Shown in pieces: positions 57,065 through 64,000 of a stretch of DNA of 64,000 nucleotides. Under the pieces are notes generated by a model. That model was not told the DNA's origin and ran no database searches. It was given only the letters and a program-made list of their open reading frames with translations. Position 1 is the stretch's first letter, and the number at the start of each line of letters is the position of its first letter. The position numbers were made by a program, and so were the translations under genes. The stretch spans positions 1,276,474-1,340,473 of the forward strand of contig NZ_LMDH01000001.1 of assembly GCF_001425755.1 (NCBI RefSeq). The letters run 5' to 3'. Source of the stretch: Aeromicrobium sp. Root344. Lineage in GTDB: Bacteria; Actinomycetota; Actinomycetes; Propionibacteriales; Nocardioidaceae.

Positions 57065-58681
57065 TTGTCGTTCGATCTGCGCCGTGCCGCGCCTGCACGC
57101 CGTGCCATCCTCTGGTGGACCCTCGCCGTCCCGACCGCGCTGTTCGCCGTCCTGGCCATCTGCGTCGGTGCCGGGACCGACGCGATCATCGACCTCGATC
57201 ACGACGTCGCGCAGAACGCGTACGACTACGCATCGCGTCACGGCGGCCTGGTGGACTTCCTCGACGTCGTCGCCGTCGTCTTCAGCAACCTCGGCGCCGG
57301 GATCGTCCTGGTGCTCCTCGCGGCGTACGCCCTGTGGCGCCACGAGCGCCGCGTCGCGATCTGGATCGCCGTCAGCGGCATCGTCGCGATCGCCGGCAAC
57401 GCCCTGATCAAGCTGGCGTACGAGCGCGAGCGGCCGGTGTTCGACAAGCCCCTGCACGAGATCGGCGGCTACTCGTTCCCGAGCGGGCACTCCGCCGGCG
57501 CGGGCATGCTGTTCACCGTCGCGATCCTCATGACGATCGTGCTGACGGGCCGCGGCTGGAAACGCCGCATCATCATCACCGTGCTCGTCCTCATGGGCCT
57601 CGGCGTCGGCGCGAGCCGCATCCTCCTCGGCGTGCACTACCTCAGCGACGTGGTCGCCGGCCTGAGCTTCGGCACGGCCGTCGCCCTCGGCCTCTGGATC
57701 GTCCTGGTCAGCGACGCGACCCGCGTGCCGCACGAGCTGGCCGCCCTCACCGGCAGCGGACGCAAGCGCGCCGCCGTGGTGCTCAACCCGTCGAAGATTG
57801 CCGACGTCGAGGCGTTCAAGGAACGCGTACGCCTCGTCGCCCATCGTGACGGGTGGAAGGAACCGCTCTGGTTCGAGACCACGATCGAGGACCCCGGACA
57901 CGGCCAGGCCAGCGCTGCGCTCCGCGCTGACGTCGACCTGATCGTCGCGGCCGGCGGTGACGGCACCGTGCGAGCGGTCTGCGAGGAGGTCGCCCGCACC
58001 GGTGTCGCCGTCGGCATCCTCCCGCACGGCACCGGCAACCTGTTGGCCCGCAACCTGTCGATCCCGCTCAACACCCGCGACGCCCTCGACGTCGTGTTCG
58101 GCGGGCAGGACCGGGCGATCGACCTGTCGACCCTCAAGACCGACTCCGGCACCAACACGACGTTCCTCGTCATGGCCGGCCTCGGCATGGACGCCGCGAT
58201 CATGACCGGCGTCAACGACCAGCTCAAGGCCAAGGTCGGCTGGCTGGCCTACTTCGTCAGTGGGGTGAAGGCGGCGCGCTTCCCGGCCATGAAGGTCCAG
58301 ATCTCGGTCGACGACGGCGAGTTCAAGAAGTTCCGCGCCCGTACGGTCGTGGTCGGCAACGTCGGGTTCCTCCAGGGCGGCATCCCGCTGCTGCCCGACG
58401 CCCAGATCGACGACGGCAGGCTCGACGTCGTGGTGCTCGCGCCCAAACGGTTCATCGGCTGGCTCGCGATCATCGTGCGCGTCATCGGCCGCCAGAAGCG
58501 TACGAACGAGCGGCTCGACCGGCTCACGGGCCACAAGGTGCACATCAAGGCCGAGAAGAAGATGCCGATGCAGCTCGACGGCGACCCTGTCGGCGAGGGC
58601 CAGGAGATCACTGCCGAGGTCCAGCCCGGCGTCCTGCTCGTACGCGTGCCGCTCGCGCCGGCCCCGGCCACCGCGATCTAG
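57065..58681 (+). CDS. Fused PAP2 phosphatase / diacylglycerol-kinase protein
   Basis: 538 residues from a TTG at 57065 with GAGGAGGAA upstream. The N-terminal half is an integral-membrane PAP2 phosphatase (about residues 25-215) with KLAYERERPVFDKP, YSFPSGHSAG and SRILLGVHYLSDVVAG, the three acid-phosphatase motifs. The C-terminal half (about 235-530) is a lipid-kinase domain with RKRAAVVLNPSKI, VAAGGDGTVRAV and GILPHGTGNLLARNLSIPL. It can plausibly both make and remove lipid phosphate (phosphatidate/DAG). The fusion is known in actinobacteria. Its stop is interleaved with the convergent SRPBCC gene on CTAG. Confidence 0.93.
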   Translation: MSFDLRRAAPARRAILWWTLAVPTALFAVLAICVGAGTDAIIDLDHDVAQNAYDYASRHGGLVDFLDVVAVVFSNLGAGIVLVLLAAYALWRHERRVAIWIAVSGIVAIAGNALIKLAYERERPVFDKPLHEIGGYSFPSGHSAGAGMLFTVAILMTIVLTGRGWKRRIIITVLVLMGLGVGASRILLGVHYLSDVVAGLSFGTAVALGLWIVLVSDATRVPHELAALTGSGRKRAAVVLNPSKIADVEAFKERVRLVAHRDGWKEPLWFETTIEDPGHGQASAALRADVDLIVAAGGDGTVRAVCEEVARTGVAVGILPHGTGNLLARNLSIPLNTRDALDVVFGGQDRAIDLSTLKTDSGTNTTFLVMAGLGMDAAIMTGVNDQLKAKVGWLAYFVSGVKAARFPAMKVQISVDDGEFKKFRARTVVVGNVGFLQGGIPLLPDAQIDDGRLDVVVLAPKRFIGWLAIIVRVIGRQKRTNERLDRLTGHKVHIKAEKKMPMQLDGDPVGEGQEITAEVQPGVLLVRVPLAPAPATAI

Positions 58682-59160
58682 CTCAGGGCAGCCAGGGCCG
58701 CGTCGAGCTTGTCGTAGCCGTCGCGAACACCCTGCTCCATGGAGCTGACCATCGCGTCGCGCACGTCGACGGAGGGCGCGACCGACACGCCGCGCAGGAG
58801 CGTACGGCCGTTGCCGAGGTCTTCGAACGTGAAGGTCTCGTAGAACACCTCTCCCGGCGCACCCATGAACTCGAACGTCTGGCTGAATCCTTCGACGCTC
58901 GGGTCGCCGTGGAAGACGCCGCGGAAGCGGAACTCGTCACCCTCAGGGTTGCGGTGCTCGAACGCGTAGGCCCCGCCGTGGTGCGCTTCGAACTGGGTGA
59001 TGACCATCTGGTACCCGTGCGGCCCGACCCACTGGGCGAAGAGCTCCGGATCCGTGTGAGCCTGCAGGAGCTGCTCGCGGGTGGCGTTGAACTCCCGAGT
59101 CGTCTCGATGTTCTGCGTCCCGGGTACCGCGGTGATCGTCAAGGTGTCCGTCGTGTTCAT
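58678..59160 (-). CDS. SRPBCC (AHSA1-like) protein
   Basis: 160 residues. It shows the AHSA1/START-like pattern: TTREFNATREQLLQAHTDPE, LFAQWVGPHGYQMVITQFE, then FRFRGVFHGDPS and VFYETFTFEDLGNGRTLL, with a long C-terminal helix. These proteins bind hydrophobic ligands or act as stress-associated chaperone-like factors. It is preceded by an ArsR-type regulator with only 4 nt between them, a common pairing in actinobacteria (SdpR/ArsR-AHSA1), so its expression is likely controlled by that regulator. Confidence 0.9.
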   Translation of the reverse strand: MNTTDTLTITAVPGTQNIETTREFNATREQLLQAHTDPELFAQWVGPHGYQMVITQFEAHHGGAYAFEHRNPEGDEFRFRGVFHGDPSVEGFSQTFEFMGAPGEVFYETFTFEDLGNGRTLLRGVSVAPSVDVRDAMVSSMEQGVRDGYDKLDAALAALS

Positions 59161-59164
59161 GGTC

Positions 59165-59503
59165 CTACTCCTTGTTGTCGTTGAGCGACTCGAAGAGCCG
59201 GTCGAGGCGGTCGTAGCTCTCGCCCCAGTACGTCCGGTAGTCCGCGAGCCATCCGGTGGCGTCCCTCAAGGGCTCGGCCTCGAGGTGGCTGAGGCGCATC
59301 GTCCCCTGCCGGTTGCGCGAGATCAGTCCGGCCTGCTCGAGCACCTTGAGGTGCTTGGAGATGGCCGGCTGGGACATCGTGAACAGCGCCGTGAGGTCAC
59401 CCACGTTGGCGTCCTCCTGCGCGAGCCGGGCCAGGATGGCGCGGCGCGTGCGGTCGGCCAGTGCGCCGAACACGAGGTCGAGCTGATCTTCACTCATAAC
59501 CAT
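59165..59503 (-). CDS. ArsR/SdpR-type transcriptional repressor
   Basis: 112 residues. A winged helix-turn-helix is visible: FGALADRTRRAILARLAQED, ANVGDLTALFTMSQPAISKH and LKVLEQAGLISRNRQGTMRL. It lacks the metal-binding Cys box ELCVCDL of classical ArsR, so it is more like SdpR or PadR-independent regulators. It probably represses its own operon with the SRPBCC gene. A palindrome GGTTAT-AG-ATAACC sits 18 nt upstream of the ATG at 59503 and is the likely operator. An ATG 6 nt further in is also possible. Confidence 0.9.
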   Translation of the reverse strand: MVMSEDQLDLVFGALADRTRRAILARLAQEDANVGDLTALFTMSQPAISKHLKVLEQAGLISRNRQGTMRLSHLEAEPLRDATGWLADYRTYWGESYDRLDRLFESLNDNKE

Positions 59504-59521
59504 TCCTTTATGTAACTTGAT

Positions 59522-59535
59522 GGTTATAGATAACC
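59522..59535. promoter_or_regulatory. Probable ArsR operator
   Basis: A perfect palindrome, GGTTAT-AG-ATAACC, 18 nt upstream of the regulator start codon. It is AT-rich against a GC-rich background, as expected for an autoregulatory site overlapping the promoter. A third GGTTAT lies at the start codon (minus strand), giving one more half-site. Confidence 0.6.
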
Positions 59536-59593
59536 ACGCGGCGATGCACTCGTCAACCCGTGGTGCGCCCCGGTTCCTGGGAACGCCCGAGGG

Positions 59594-60607
59594 TCAGGCG
59601 GTTGCGGCGTAGGCGTCGATCTCGGTCAGGATGGCGGCCTTCGTGACGTCGTCGGCGAACGACGCGCGTACGGAGGCCCTGGCGAGATCGGCGATCCCGG
59701 AGTTGTCGAGGCCGAGCAGCTCGGCGGCGACCTCGTACTCGTGGTTGAGCGTCGTGGAGAACATCGGCGGGTCGTCGGAGTTGATCGTGACGGGGACGCC
59801 CGCAGCGACCAGGGCGGGGAGCGGGTGCTCGGCCATCGAGGGCACCGACCGCGTGCAGACGTTGGACGTCGGGCACACCTCGAGGGTGATGCCGTGCTCG
59901 GCGAGGTGGGCCATGAGAGCAGGGTCCTGTGCGGCGGCGATGCCGTGACCGATGCGCTCGGCGCCGAGGTGGTTGATCGAGTCCCAGATCGTCTCCGGCC
60001 CGGTCGACTCGCCGGCATGGGGGACGCTGTGCAGACCAGCGGCGATGGCCTGCTGGAAGTAGGGGCCGAACTGCTCGCGGGTCACGCCGATCTCGGGACC
60101 GCCGAGGCCGAAGCTCACCAGGCCCGCCGGCTGGAGTCGAAGGGCGGTGTCGAGGGTGACCTCCGCCGACGGCAGGCCGGACTCGCCGGGGATGTCGAAG
60201 CACCAGCGCATCGTGAGGTCGAAGTCCGCCTCGGCCCTGCGGCGGGCATCCTCCAGCGCCTCGCAGTAGGCCTCCGCGCTGATGCCGACCTCGATCGACG
60301 TGTAGGGCGTGCAGGTCAGCTCGACGTAGCGGACGTTCTGCGCGGCGAGGTCACGCGCGACGTCGTAGGTCAGCGTCCAGAGGTCCTCGGGTGTGCGCAG
60401 CAGGTCGACGACCGACAGATAGACCTCGATGAAGTGGGCGAAGTCGGTGAACGTGAAGAACTCCGCCAGCGCCTCGGGATCCGTCGGCACCTTCGTGGTG
60501 CCGGCATGGCGCTCGGCCAGCTCGGCGACGGTGCGCATCGATGCGGAACCGACGTGGTGGACGTGGAGCTCTGCCTTGGGCAGCCCGGAGACGAACGACA
60601 TGCGCAT
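59594..60607 (-). CDS. add: Adenosine deaminase
   Basis: 337 residues from the ATG at 60607 (ATG 60601 is in frame and possible). The zinc HxH motif is KAELHVHHVGSASM, as in actinobacterial Add proteins. The remaining motifs are HAGESTGPETIWDSI, ERIGHGIAAAQD, EVCPTSNVCT and NSDDPPMFSTTLNHEYEV. It deaminates adenosine (or related aminopurines) to inosine in purine salvage. There is no upstream Shine-Dalgarno, so the precise start is tentative. The dispersed palindromic repeat at 60621 lies between this gene and the FHA-like gene upstream. Confidence 0.9.
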   Translation of the reverse strand: MRMSFVSGLPKAELHVHHVGSASMRTVAELAERHAGTTKVPTDPEALAEFFTFTDFAHFIEVYLSVVDLLRTPEDLWTLTYDVARDLAAQNVRYVELTCTPYTSIEVGISAEAYCEALEDARRRAEADFDLTMRWCFDIPGESGLPSAEVTLDTALRLQPAGLVSFGLGGPEIGVTREQFGPYFQQAIAAGLHSVPHAGESTGPETIWDSINHLGAERIGHGIAAAQDPALMAHLAEHGITLEVCPTSNVCTRSVPSMAEHPLPALVAAGVPVTINSDDPPMFSTTLNHEYEVAAELLGLDNSGIADLARASVRASFADDVTKAAILTEIDAYAATA

Positions 60608-60620
60608 GAGCGTAGCGAGC

Positions 60621-60643
60621 GTCCTTTCGACAAGCTCAAGGAC
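60621..60643. repeat. Dispersed palindromic repeat, copy C
   Basis: GTCCTT (60621-60626) pairs with AAGGAC (60638-60643) around TCGACAAGCTC. It shares the TTTCGACAAGCTC core with copy B at 53343-53370 and, with one change, with the 44195 cluster. It lies between FHA-like and adenosine deaminase genes. Confidence 0.65.
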
Positions 60644-60669
60644 CGCGTGTCGAACTCGAAGACCTGGGG

Positions 60670-61059
60670 TCAGGCGTCGGTGGACTGCTGTCGCTCGACG
60701 ACGCTGCCGCGCTGCTCGAACTCGACGTCGATCGTCAGGAGAACCTCGTCGTTGATCGAGAACTCGACGCGGTTCTCCTCGGCGGTCAGGTTGCCGGCGG
60801 TGCCCTCGTCGAGCCAGGTGATCGAGCCGATGACGCTCACGAGCGCGACCTTGGCGCCGTTGTCGATCTGGCCCCGGAACACGACGGGACCCGGACCCGC
60901 GTCGCGGATGACCAGAGCCGTACGGCTGACCGCGGGGTTGTCGACCGCAACGGTCAGGTCCTCGACCCCGCCCGTACGCCCGAAGGTCCACTTGGCGTCG
61001 CCGTCGAGCATGACCTCGCCGGTCTCGCCCTCGGCGGTCTTCCACATCACGGTGATCAC
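60670..61059 (-). CDS. Small FHA-like domain protein
   Basis: 129 residues from a GTG at 61059 with GAGAGG upstream. The sequence WTFGRTGGVEDLTVAVDNPA followed by VSRTALVIRDAGPG contains the GR...SR pair and N/H-like contacts that mark FHA phosphothreonine-binding domains. The rest (VALVSVIGSITWLDEGTAGN, VEFSINDEVLLTIDVEFEQR) is beta-rich. FHA modules sense Ser/Thr-kinase signalling. No kinase or partner gene is adjacent. The assignment rests on a short motif, so it is moderate. Confidence 0.6.
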   Translation of the reverse strand: MITVMWKTAEGETGEVMLDGDAKWTFGRTGGVEDLTVAVDNPAVSRTALVIRDAGPGPVVFRGQIDNGAKVALVSVIGSITWLDEGTAGNLTAEENRVEFSINDEVLLTIDVEFEQRGSVVERQQSTDA

Positions 61060-61176
61060 TGCGTCTGCCTCTCGATACGCCTCGACTCCCAATTTCAGGG
61101 TAGGTCGTTTGCACTCATGAGACGTTCGAACAGCGGATTTATGACTCGAAAGGACCAGACAACCTGATCCTGGTCG

Positions 61177-63669
61177 TCAGGTTCCGGGGACGATCGCGGA
61201 GATGATCGTGCCGTCGGCGCGCCGGCGGCCGGGGACCGGGGACGGCTCGCCCTCGATGCGCGGACCCTGACCGTCGAGCGGCACCGTCACCGGATCGCCC
61301 GGCAGCACCGTGACCTCGTGGCCGCGGACCGCGATCGTGGCCTCCTTGCCCTCCTCGACGCAGAGCTCCACGCGGTCGGGCAGCACCGTGACACGCACGC
61401 GCGTGCCGTGCAGCGTGACGCGGAAGATCAGCGAGTCCCACGACTCGGGGAGCCGCGGGTCGAGGGTGAACACGCCCTGGTAGTCGCGGAAGCCGCCGAA
61501 GCCGTTGACCAGCGCGCTCCACACGCCACCCGTCGACGCGACGTGCACGCCGTCGGAGGTGTTGTGGTGCCGGTCGGCGAGGTCGACGAACAGGGCCGAG
61601 AGGAAGTAGCGCAGGGCCAGGTCGTGATAGCCGACCTCGGCCGCGATGATCGACTGCACGACTGCGGACAGCGTCGAGTCGCCTGTCGTGATCGGGTCGT
61701 AGTACTCGAAGTCGGCGCGCTTCTCCTCGGGATCGAACTGGTCGCCCTGGAGGAACAGCGCCAGCACGACGTCGGCCTGCTTGAGCACCTGGAACCGGTA
61801 GATCACGAGCGGGTGGTAGTGCAGCAGCAGCGGCCGCTTGTCCATCGGCGTGTTCGCCAGGTCCCACACCTCGCGCTCGAGGAAGTGCTGGTCCTGCGGG
61901 TGCACGCCGAGGTGCTCGTCATAGGGGATCGCCATGTCGCTGGCGGCCCGCTCCCAGTCGGCGACCTCACGCTCGTCGAGCTCGAGGCGCTTGACGACGC
62001 GGTCGTACTCGCGACCGTCGCGGATCGCCAGCTCACGAACGGCCTCGGCGGCTCGGCGCAGGTTGAAGCGCGCCATGACGTTGGTGAAGAGGTTGTCGTT
62101 GACGACCGTCGTGTACTCGTCGGGACCGGTCACGCCGTGGATGTGGAACGTGCCGTCCTCCTCGTTGCGCCAGAAGCCGAGGTCGACCCACATCCGGGCG
62201 GTCTCGACCAGCACGTCGATGCCCTCGCGGGTCAGGAAGTCGATGTCGCCGGTCGCCGCGAGGTACTGGCTCAACGCGTACGAGATGTCGGCGTCGATGT
62301 GATACTGCGCCGTGCCGGCGGCGTAGTAGGCCGAGGCCTCCTCGCCGTTGATCGTCCGCCACGGGAACAGCGCACCGTGCTGGGCCAGCTGCTTCGCCCG
62401 GTTGCGGGCCGCGTCGAGCAACGTGTAACGGAAGCGCAACGCGTTGCGGGCCGCGCGCGGCGTCGTGTAGGTCAGGAACGGCAGGACGTAGACCTCGGTG
62501 TCCCAGAAGTAGTGACCGCCGTAGCCCGAACCCGTCACGCCCTTTGCGGGGATGCCGGTGCCCTCGGCGCGCGCCGAGGCCTGCGCGATCTGGAAGAGGT
62601 TCCACCGCACGGCCTGCTGCACCTCGGGCTGGCCCGGGACCTCGACGTCCGAGCGCTCCCAGAAGTCGTCGAGCCACTGGCGCTGGTCGGCCAGCTGCTG
62701 GTCAAGACCCTCGGTCTGGGCGCGGTCGAGCGTACGCGTGCAGCGGTCGAGCAGCTCGCGCGACGGCACCCCGCGGGATGTGTGATAGCTGACCATCTTG
62801 GTCAACGTGATCGGCTGCCCCGGCTCGGCGTCGATCCGATAGGTCATCTTGGCCAGGTCGTCGTCGGTCTGGATGCGCTTGGTGTAGTTGTTGGCGGTCT
62901 CGAGGCGGTGATCCGCCGCGACGGCGATCGTCATGCCGCTCTCGGCGCACTGGTAGCCCAGTCCCACGCGGCCGTCGGCCACGTTGCCCGAGTTGCTCTG
63001 CGGCAGCAGCACGCGGTGCCGCATGCTGCTGGCCTTGCGGGGGTCGACGCCTTCGCCCATCGCCTTGGCGCGGACGTGGTACTCGTCCTCCCCGTCCTGG
63101 CGGTTGAGGATCTGCGACGAGATCGCCACGGGGGCGTAGTCGTCGAGCATCGTGACCTCGAACGTCATGATCGCGAGGTGCCGCTGCGTGAACGACACCA
63201 TGCGGCGCGAGCGGATCTGGACCCGCTTGCCGCCGGGCGTACGCCACAGGATCTCGCGGGACATCACGCCGGCGCGGAAGTCGAGGCGGCGCTCGTACTC
63301 CATGAGGTCGGCGATCTGCAGCAGCAACGGCTCGTCGTCGACGTAGAGGCGGATGACCTTGGCGTCGGGCGCGTTGACGATCGTCTGGCCCACGCGCGCG
63401 AAGCCGAAGGCCTCCTCGGCGTGCTGGATCGGCCAGGTCTCGTGGAAGCCGTTGATGTAGGTGCCGTGCGAGTAGGAGTCACGGCCCTCGTCGACGTTGC
63501 CCCGCAGGCCGAGGTAGCCGTTGCCGACCGAGAACAGCGTCTCGGTCGTGCCGAGGTCCTCGCTGTTGATGTTGTTCTCGATCAGCGCCCATTCGTCGAC
63601 CGGGTAGCGGGTGCGGTCGAGGAAGTCGTGGATCTGGGGCGCGACGTGCGAGGGCCCGGTCATGGTCAT
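61177..63669 (-). CDS. GH65 family glycosyl phosphorylase (maltose/trehalose-type)
   Basis: 830 residues of glycoside hydrolase family 65. The N-terminal super-beta domain starts at ENNINSEDLGTTETLFSVGN and YLGLRGNVDEGRD. The catalytic (alpha/alpha)6 barrel has GVTGSGYGGHYFWDTEVYVL, the general acid Glu518 in GVTGPDEYTTVVNDN, and the phosphate-site HHNTSDGVHVAS. It splits a glucosyl-glucose disaccharide (maltose, trehalose or kojibiose) with phosphate to beta-glucose-1-phosphate. The stop of the upstream HAD gene overlaps its ATG by 4 nt; that HAD is a beta-phosphoglucomutase-like partner, which supports the pathway. Confidence 0.93.
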   Translation of the reverse strand: MTMTGPSHVAPQIHDFLDRTRYPVDEWALIENNINSEDLGTTETLFSVGNGYLGLRGNVDEGRDSYSHGTYINGFHETWPIQHAEEAFGFARVGQTIVNAPDAKVIRLYVDDEPLLLQIADLMEYERRLDFRAGVMSREILWRTPGGKRVQIRSRRMVSFTQRHLAIMTFEVTMLDDYAPVAISSQILNRQDGEDEYHVRAKAMGEGVDPRKASSMRHRVLLPQSNSGNVADGRVGLGYQCAESGMTIAVAADHRLETANNYTKRIQTDDDLAKMTYRIDAEPGQPITLTKMVSYHTSRGVPSRELLDRCTRTLDRAQTEGLDQQLADQRQWLDDFWERSDVEVPGQPEVQQAVRWNLFQIAQASARAEGTGIPAKGVTGSGYGGHYFWDTEVYVLPFLTYTTPRAARNALRFRYTLLDAARNRAKQLAQHGALFPWRTINGEEASAYYAAGTAQYHIDADISYALSQYLAATGDIDFLTREGIDVLVETARMWVDLGFWRNEEDGTFHIHGVTGPDEYTTVVNDNLFTNVMARFNLRRAAEAVRELAIRDGREYDRVVKRLELDEREVADWERAASDMAIPYDEHLGVHPQDQHFLEREVWDLANTPMDKRPLLLHYHPLVIYRFQVLKQADVVLALFLQGDQFDPEEKRADFEYYDPITTGDSTLSAVVQSIIAAEVGYHDLALRYFLSALFVDLADRHHNTSDGVHVASTGGVWSALVNGFGGFRDYQGVFTLDPRLPESWDSLIFRVTLHGTRVRVTVLPDRVELCVEEGKEATIAVRGHEVTVLPGDPVTVPLDGQGPRIEGEPSPVPGRRRADGTIISAIVPGT

Positions 63670-64000
63670 ACGAGCTCCCCGAGGTCTTGGACCACGACGT
63701 CGGCGCCGTGGTCCAGCAGCTTGTCGGGACCCACGCCGCGGTCGACGCCCACCACGAGGCCGAAGTCACCGGCGTGCCCGGCGGCGACACCCGACAGCGC
63801 GTCCTCGAACACGACGGCCCGCTCCTTGGGGACGCCGAGCTGCTCGGCGGCGTCGAGGAAGGTGTCGGGCTGCGGCTTGCCGGCGAGCCCGCGCTCGGCC
63901 GCCACGGAACCGTCGACGATGACGGGGAAGAAGTCGATCATCATGGCGGCGCGCAGGACGGGCTTGGCGTTGCGCGAGCTCGACACGATCGCCATCTTGG
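63666..64000 (-). CDS. Beta-phosphoglucomutase-like HAD protein, C-terminal part
   Basis: The frame is open to the right window edge, so only about 110 C-terminal residues are visible; the N-terminus with motif I is outside. The visible part has AIVSSSRNAKPVLRAA (motif II Ser region), GLAGKPQPDTFLDAAEQLGV (motif III Lys) and AVVFEDALSGVAAGHAGDFG (motif IV), as in PGMB-type HADs. It probably isomerises beta-glucose-1-phosphate to glucose-6-phosphate. It is translationally coupled to the GH65 phosphorylase, the usual partner in maltose or trehalose phosphorolysis. Confidence 0.88.
   Translation of the reverse strand, partial: KMAIVSSSRNAKPVLRAAMMIDFFPVIVDGSVAAERGLAGKPQPDTFLDAAEQLGVPKERAVVFEDALSGVAAGHAGDFGLVVGVDRGVGPDKLLDHGADVVVQDLGELV

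Noticed and set aside
57035-58543. 502-codon open frame antisense to the PAP2/DGK fusion
   Set aside because: Asp/Arg-rich with no motif; the plus-strand gene shows PAP2 and kinase motifs.
61161-61183. Hairpin AACCTGA-TCAGGTT at the end of the GH65 gene as a terminator
   Set aside because: The 7-bp stem overlaps the stop codon and is weak compared with the other terminators.

Overview
This is a high-GC actinobacterial chromosome segment. It carries actinobacterial hallmarks: a WhiB-like protein, a bacterial proteasome activator (Bpa), a LigD in Pol-PE-Lig order with Ku, a SigB/SigF-type sigma factor, three GAF-ANTAR proteins and a GTP-type PEP carboxykinase. The gene content and style suggest a Nocardioidaceae-like organism (Aeromicrobium or Nocardioides), but that placement is inference. 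No prophage, integrase, transposase, rRNA or CRISPR array was seen. Three tRNA genes are present: Arg-ACG, Ser-GCT and Ser-TGA.

Region by region. 0-6 kb: two succinate-semialdehyde-type dehydrogenases converge on a four-gene minus operon (DadA-like oxidase, LURP-one-like protein, Pr6Pr-like membrane protein, class III aminotransferase), which suggests amine or amino-acid catabolism. 5.8-10.1 kb: a hexapeptide acetyltransferase, a glycosyltransferase, a short-chain dehydrogenase and a GAF-ANTAR pair. 10.1-19.3 kb: a general-stress and DNA-repair block with an SDR-DUF7218-DUF6328-methyltransferase operon, Ku, a third GAF-ANTAR protein, a sigma factor, LigD and a DksA-like protein. Two genes here have perfect GTTT-N15-GGGTAC promoters and a third unit has a one-mismatch copy, consistent with a local SigF-type regulon. 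19.4-22.7 kb: signal peptidase I and a possible cAMP module (stand-alone cNMP-binding protein, Crp-like regulator, membrane class III cyclase). 23-27 kb: an S55-type secreted peptidase and pckG, which has a CRP-like box upstream and a long perfect palindrome downstream.

28-33.5 kb: a CDP-glycerol glycerophosphotransferase-like protein, a DHA2 drug-efflux MFS protein, a TVGYGD potassium channel and a lactonase-like metallo-hydrolase. 33.5-44.1 kb: a minus-strand exopolysaccharide operon (YveK-like chain-length protein, acetyltransferase, glycosyltransferases, flippase, O-antigen-ligase-like protein, three acyltransferase-3 proteins), most of whose genes overlap by 4 nt. 44.2-49.1 kb: two tRNA-Ser genes, a large secreted repeat protein, membrane proteins and a nitrilase-family hydrolase. 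49-54 kb: hydrolase, quinone reductase, acyltransferase, Bpa, WhiB-like and YjbQ proteins.

53.8-54.9 kb holds the most unusual structure: an AbiEi/DUF559 putative nuclease gene flanked on both sides by near-identical 70-bp palindromic repeats in the same orientation. 55-64 kb: serS with a HAD phosphatase, a PAP2/diacylglycerol-kinase fusion, an ArsR-SRPBCC operon with an operator palindrome, adenosine deaminase, an FHA-like protein, and a GH65 phosphorylase coupled to a beta-phosphoglucomutase-like HAD protein that runs off the window end.
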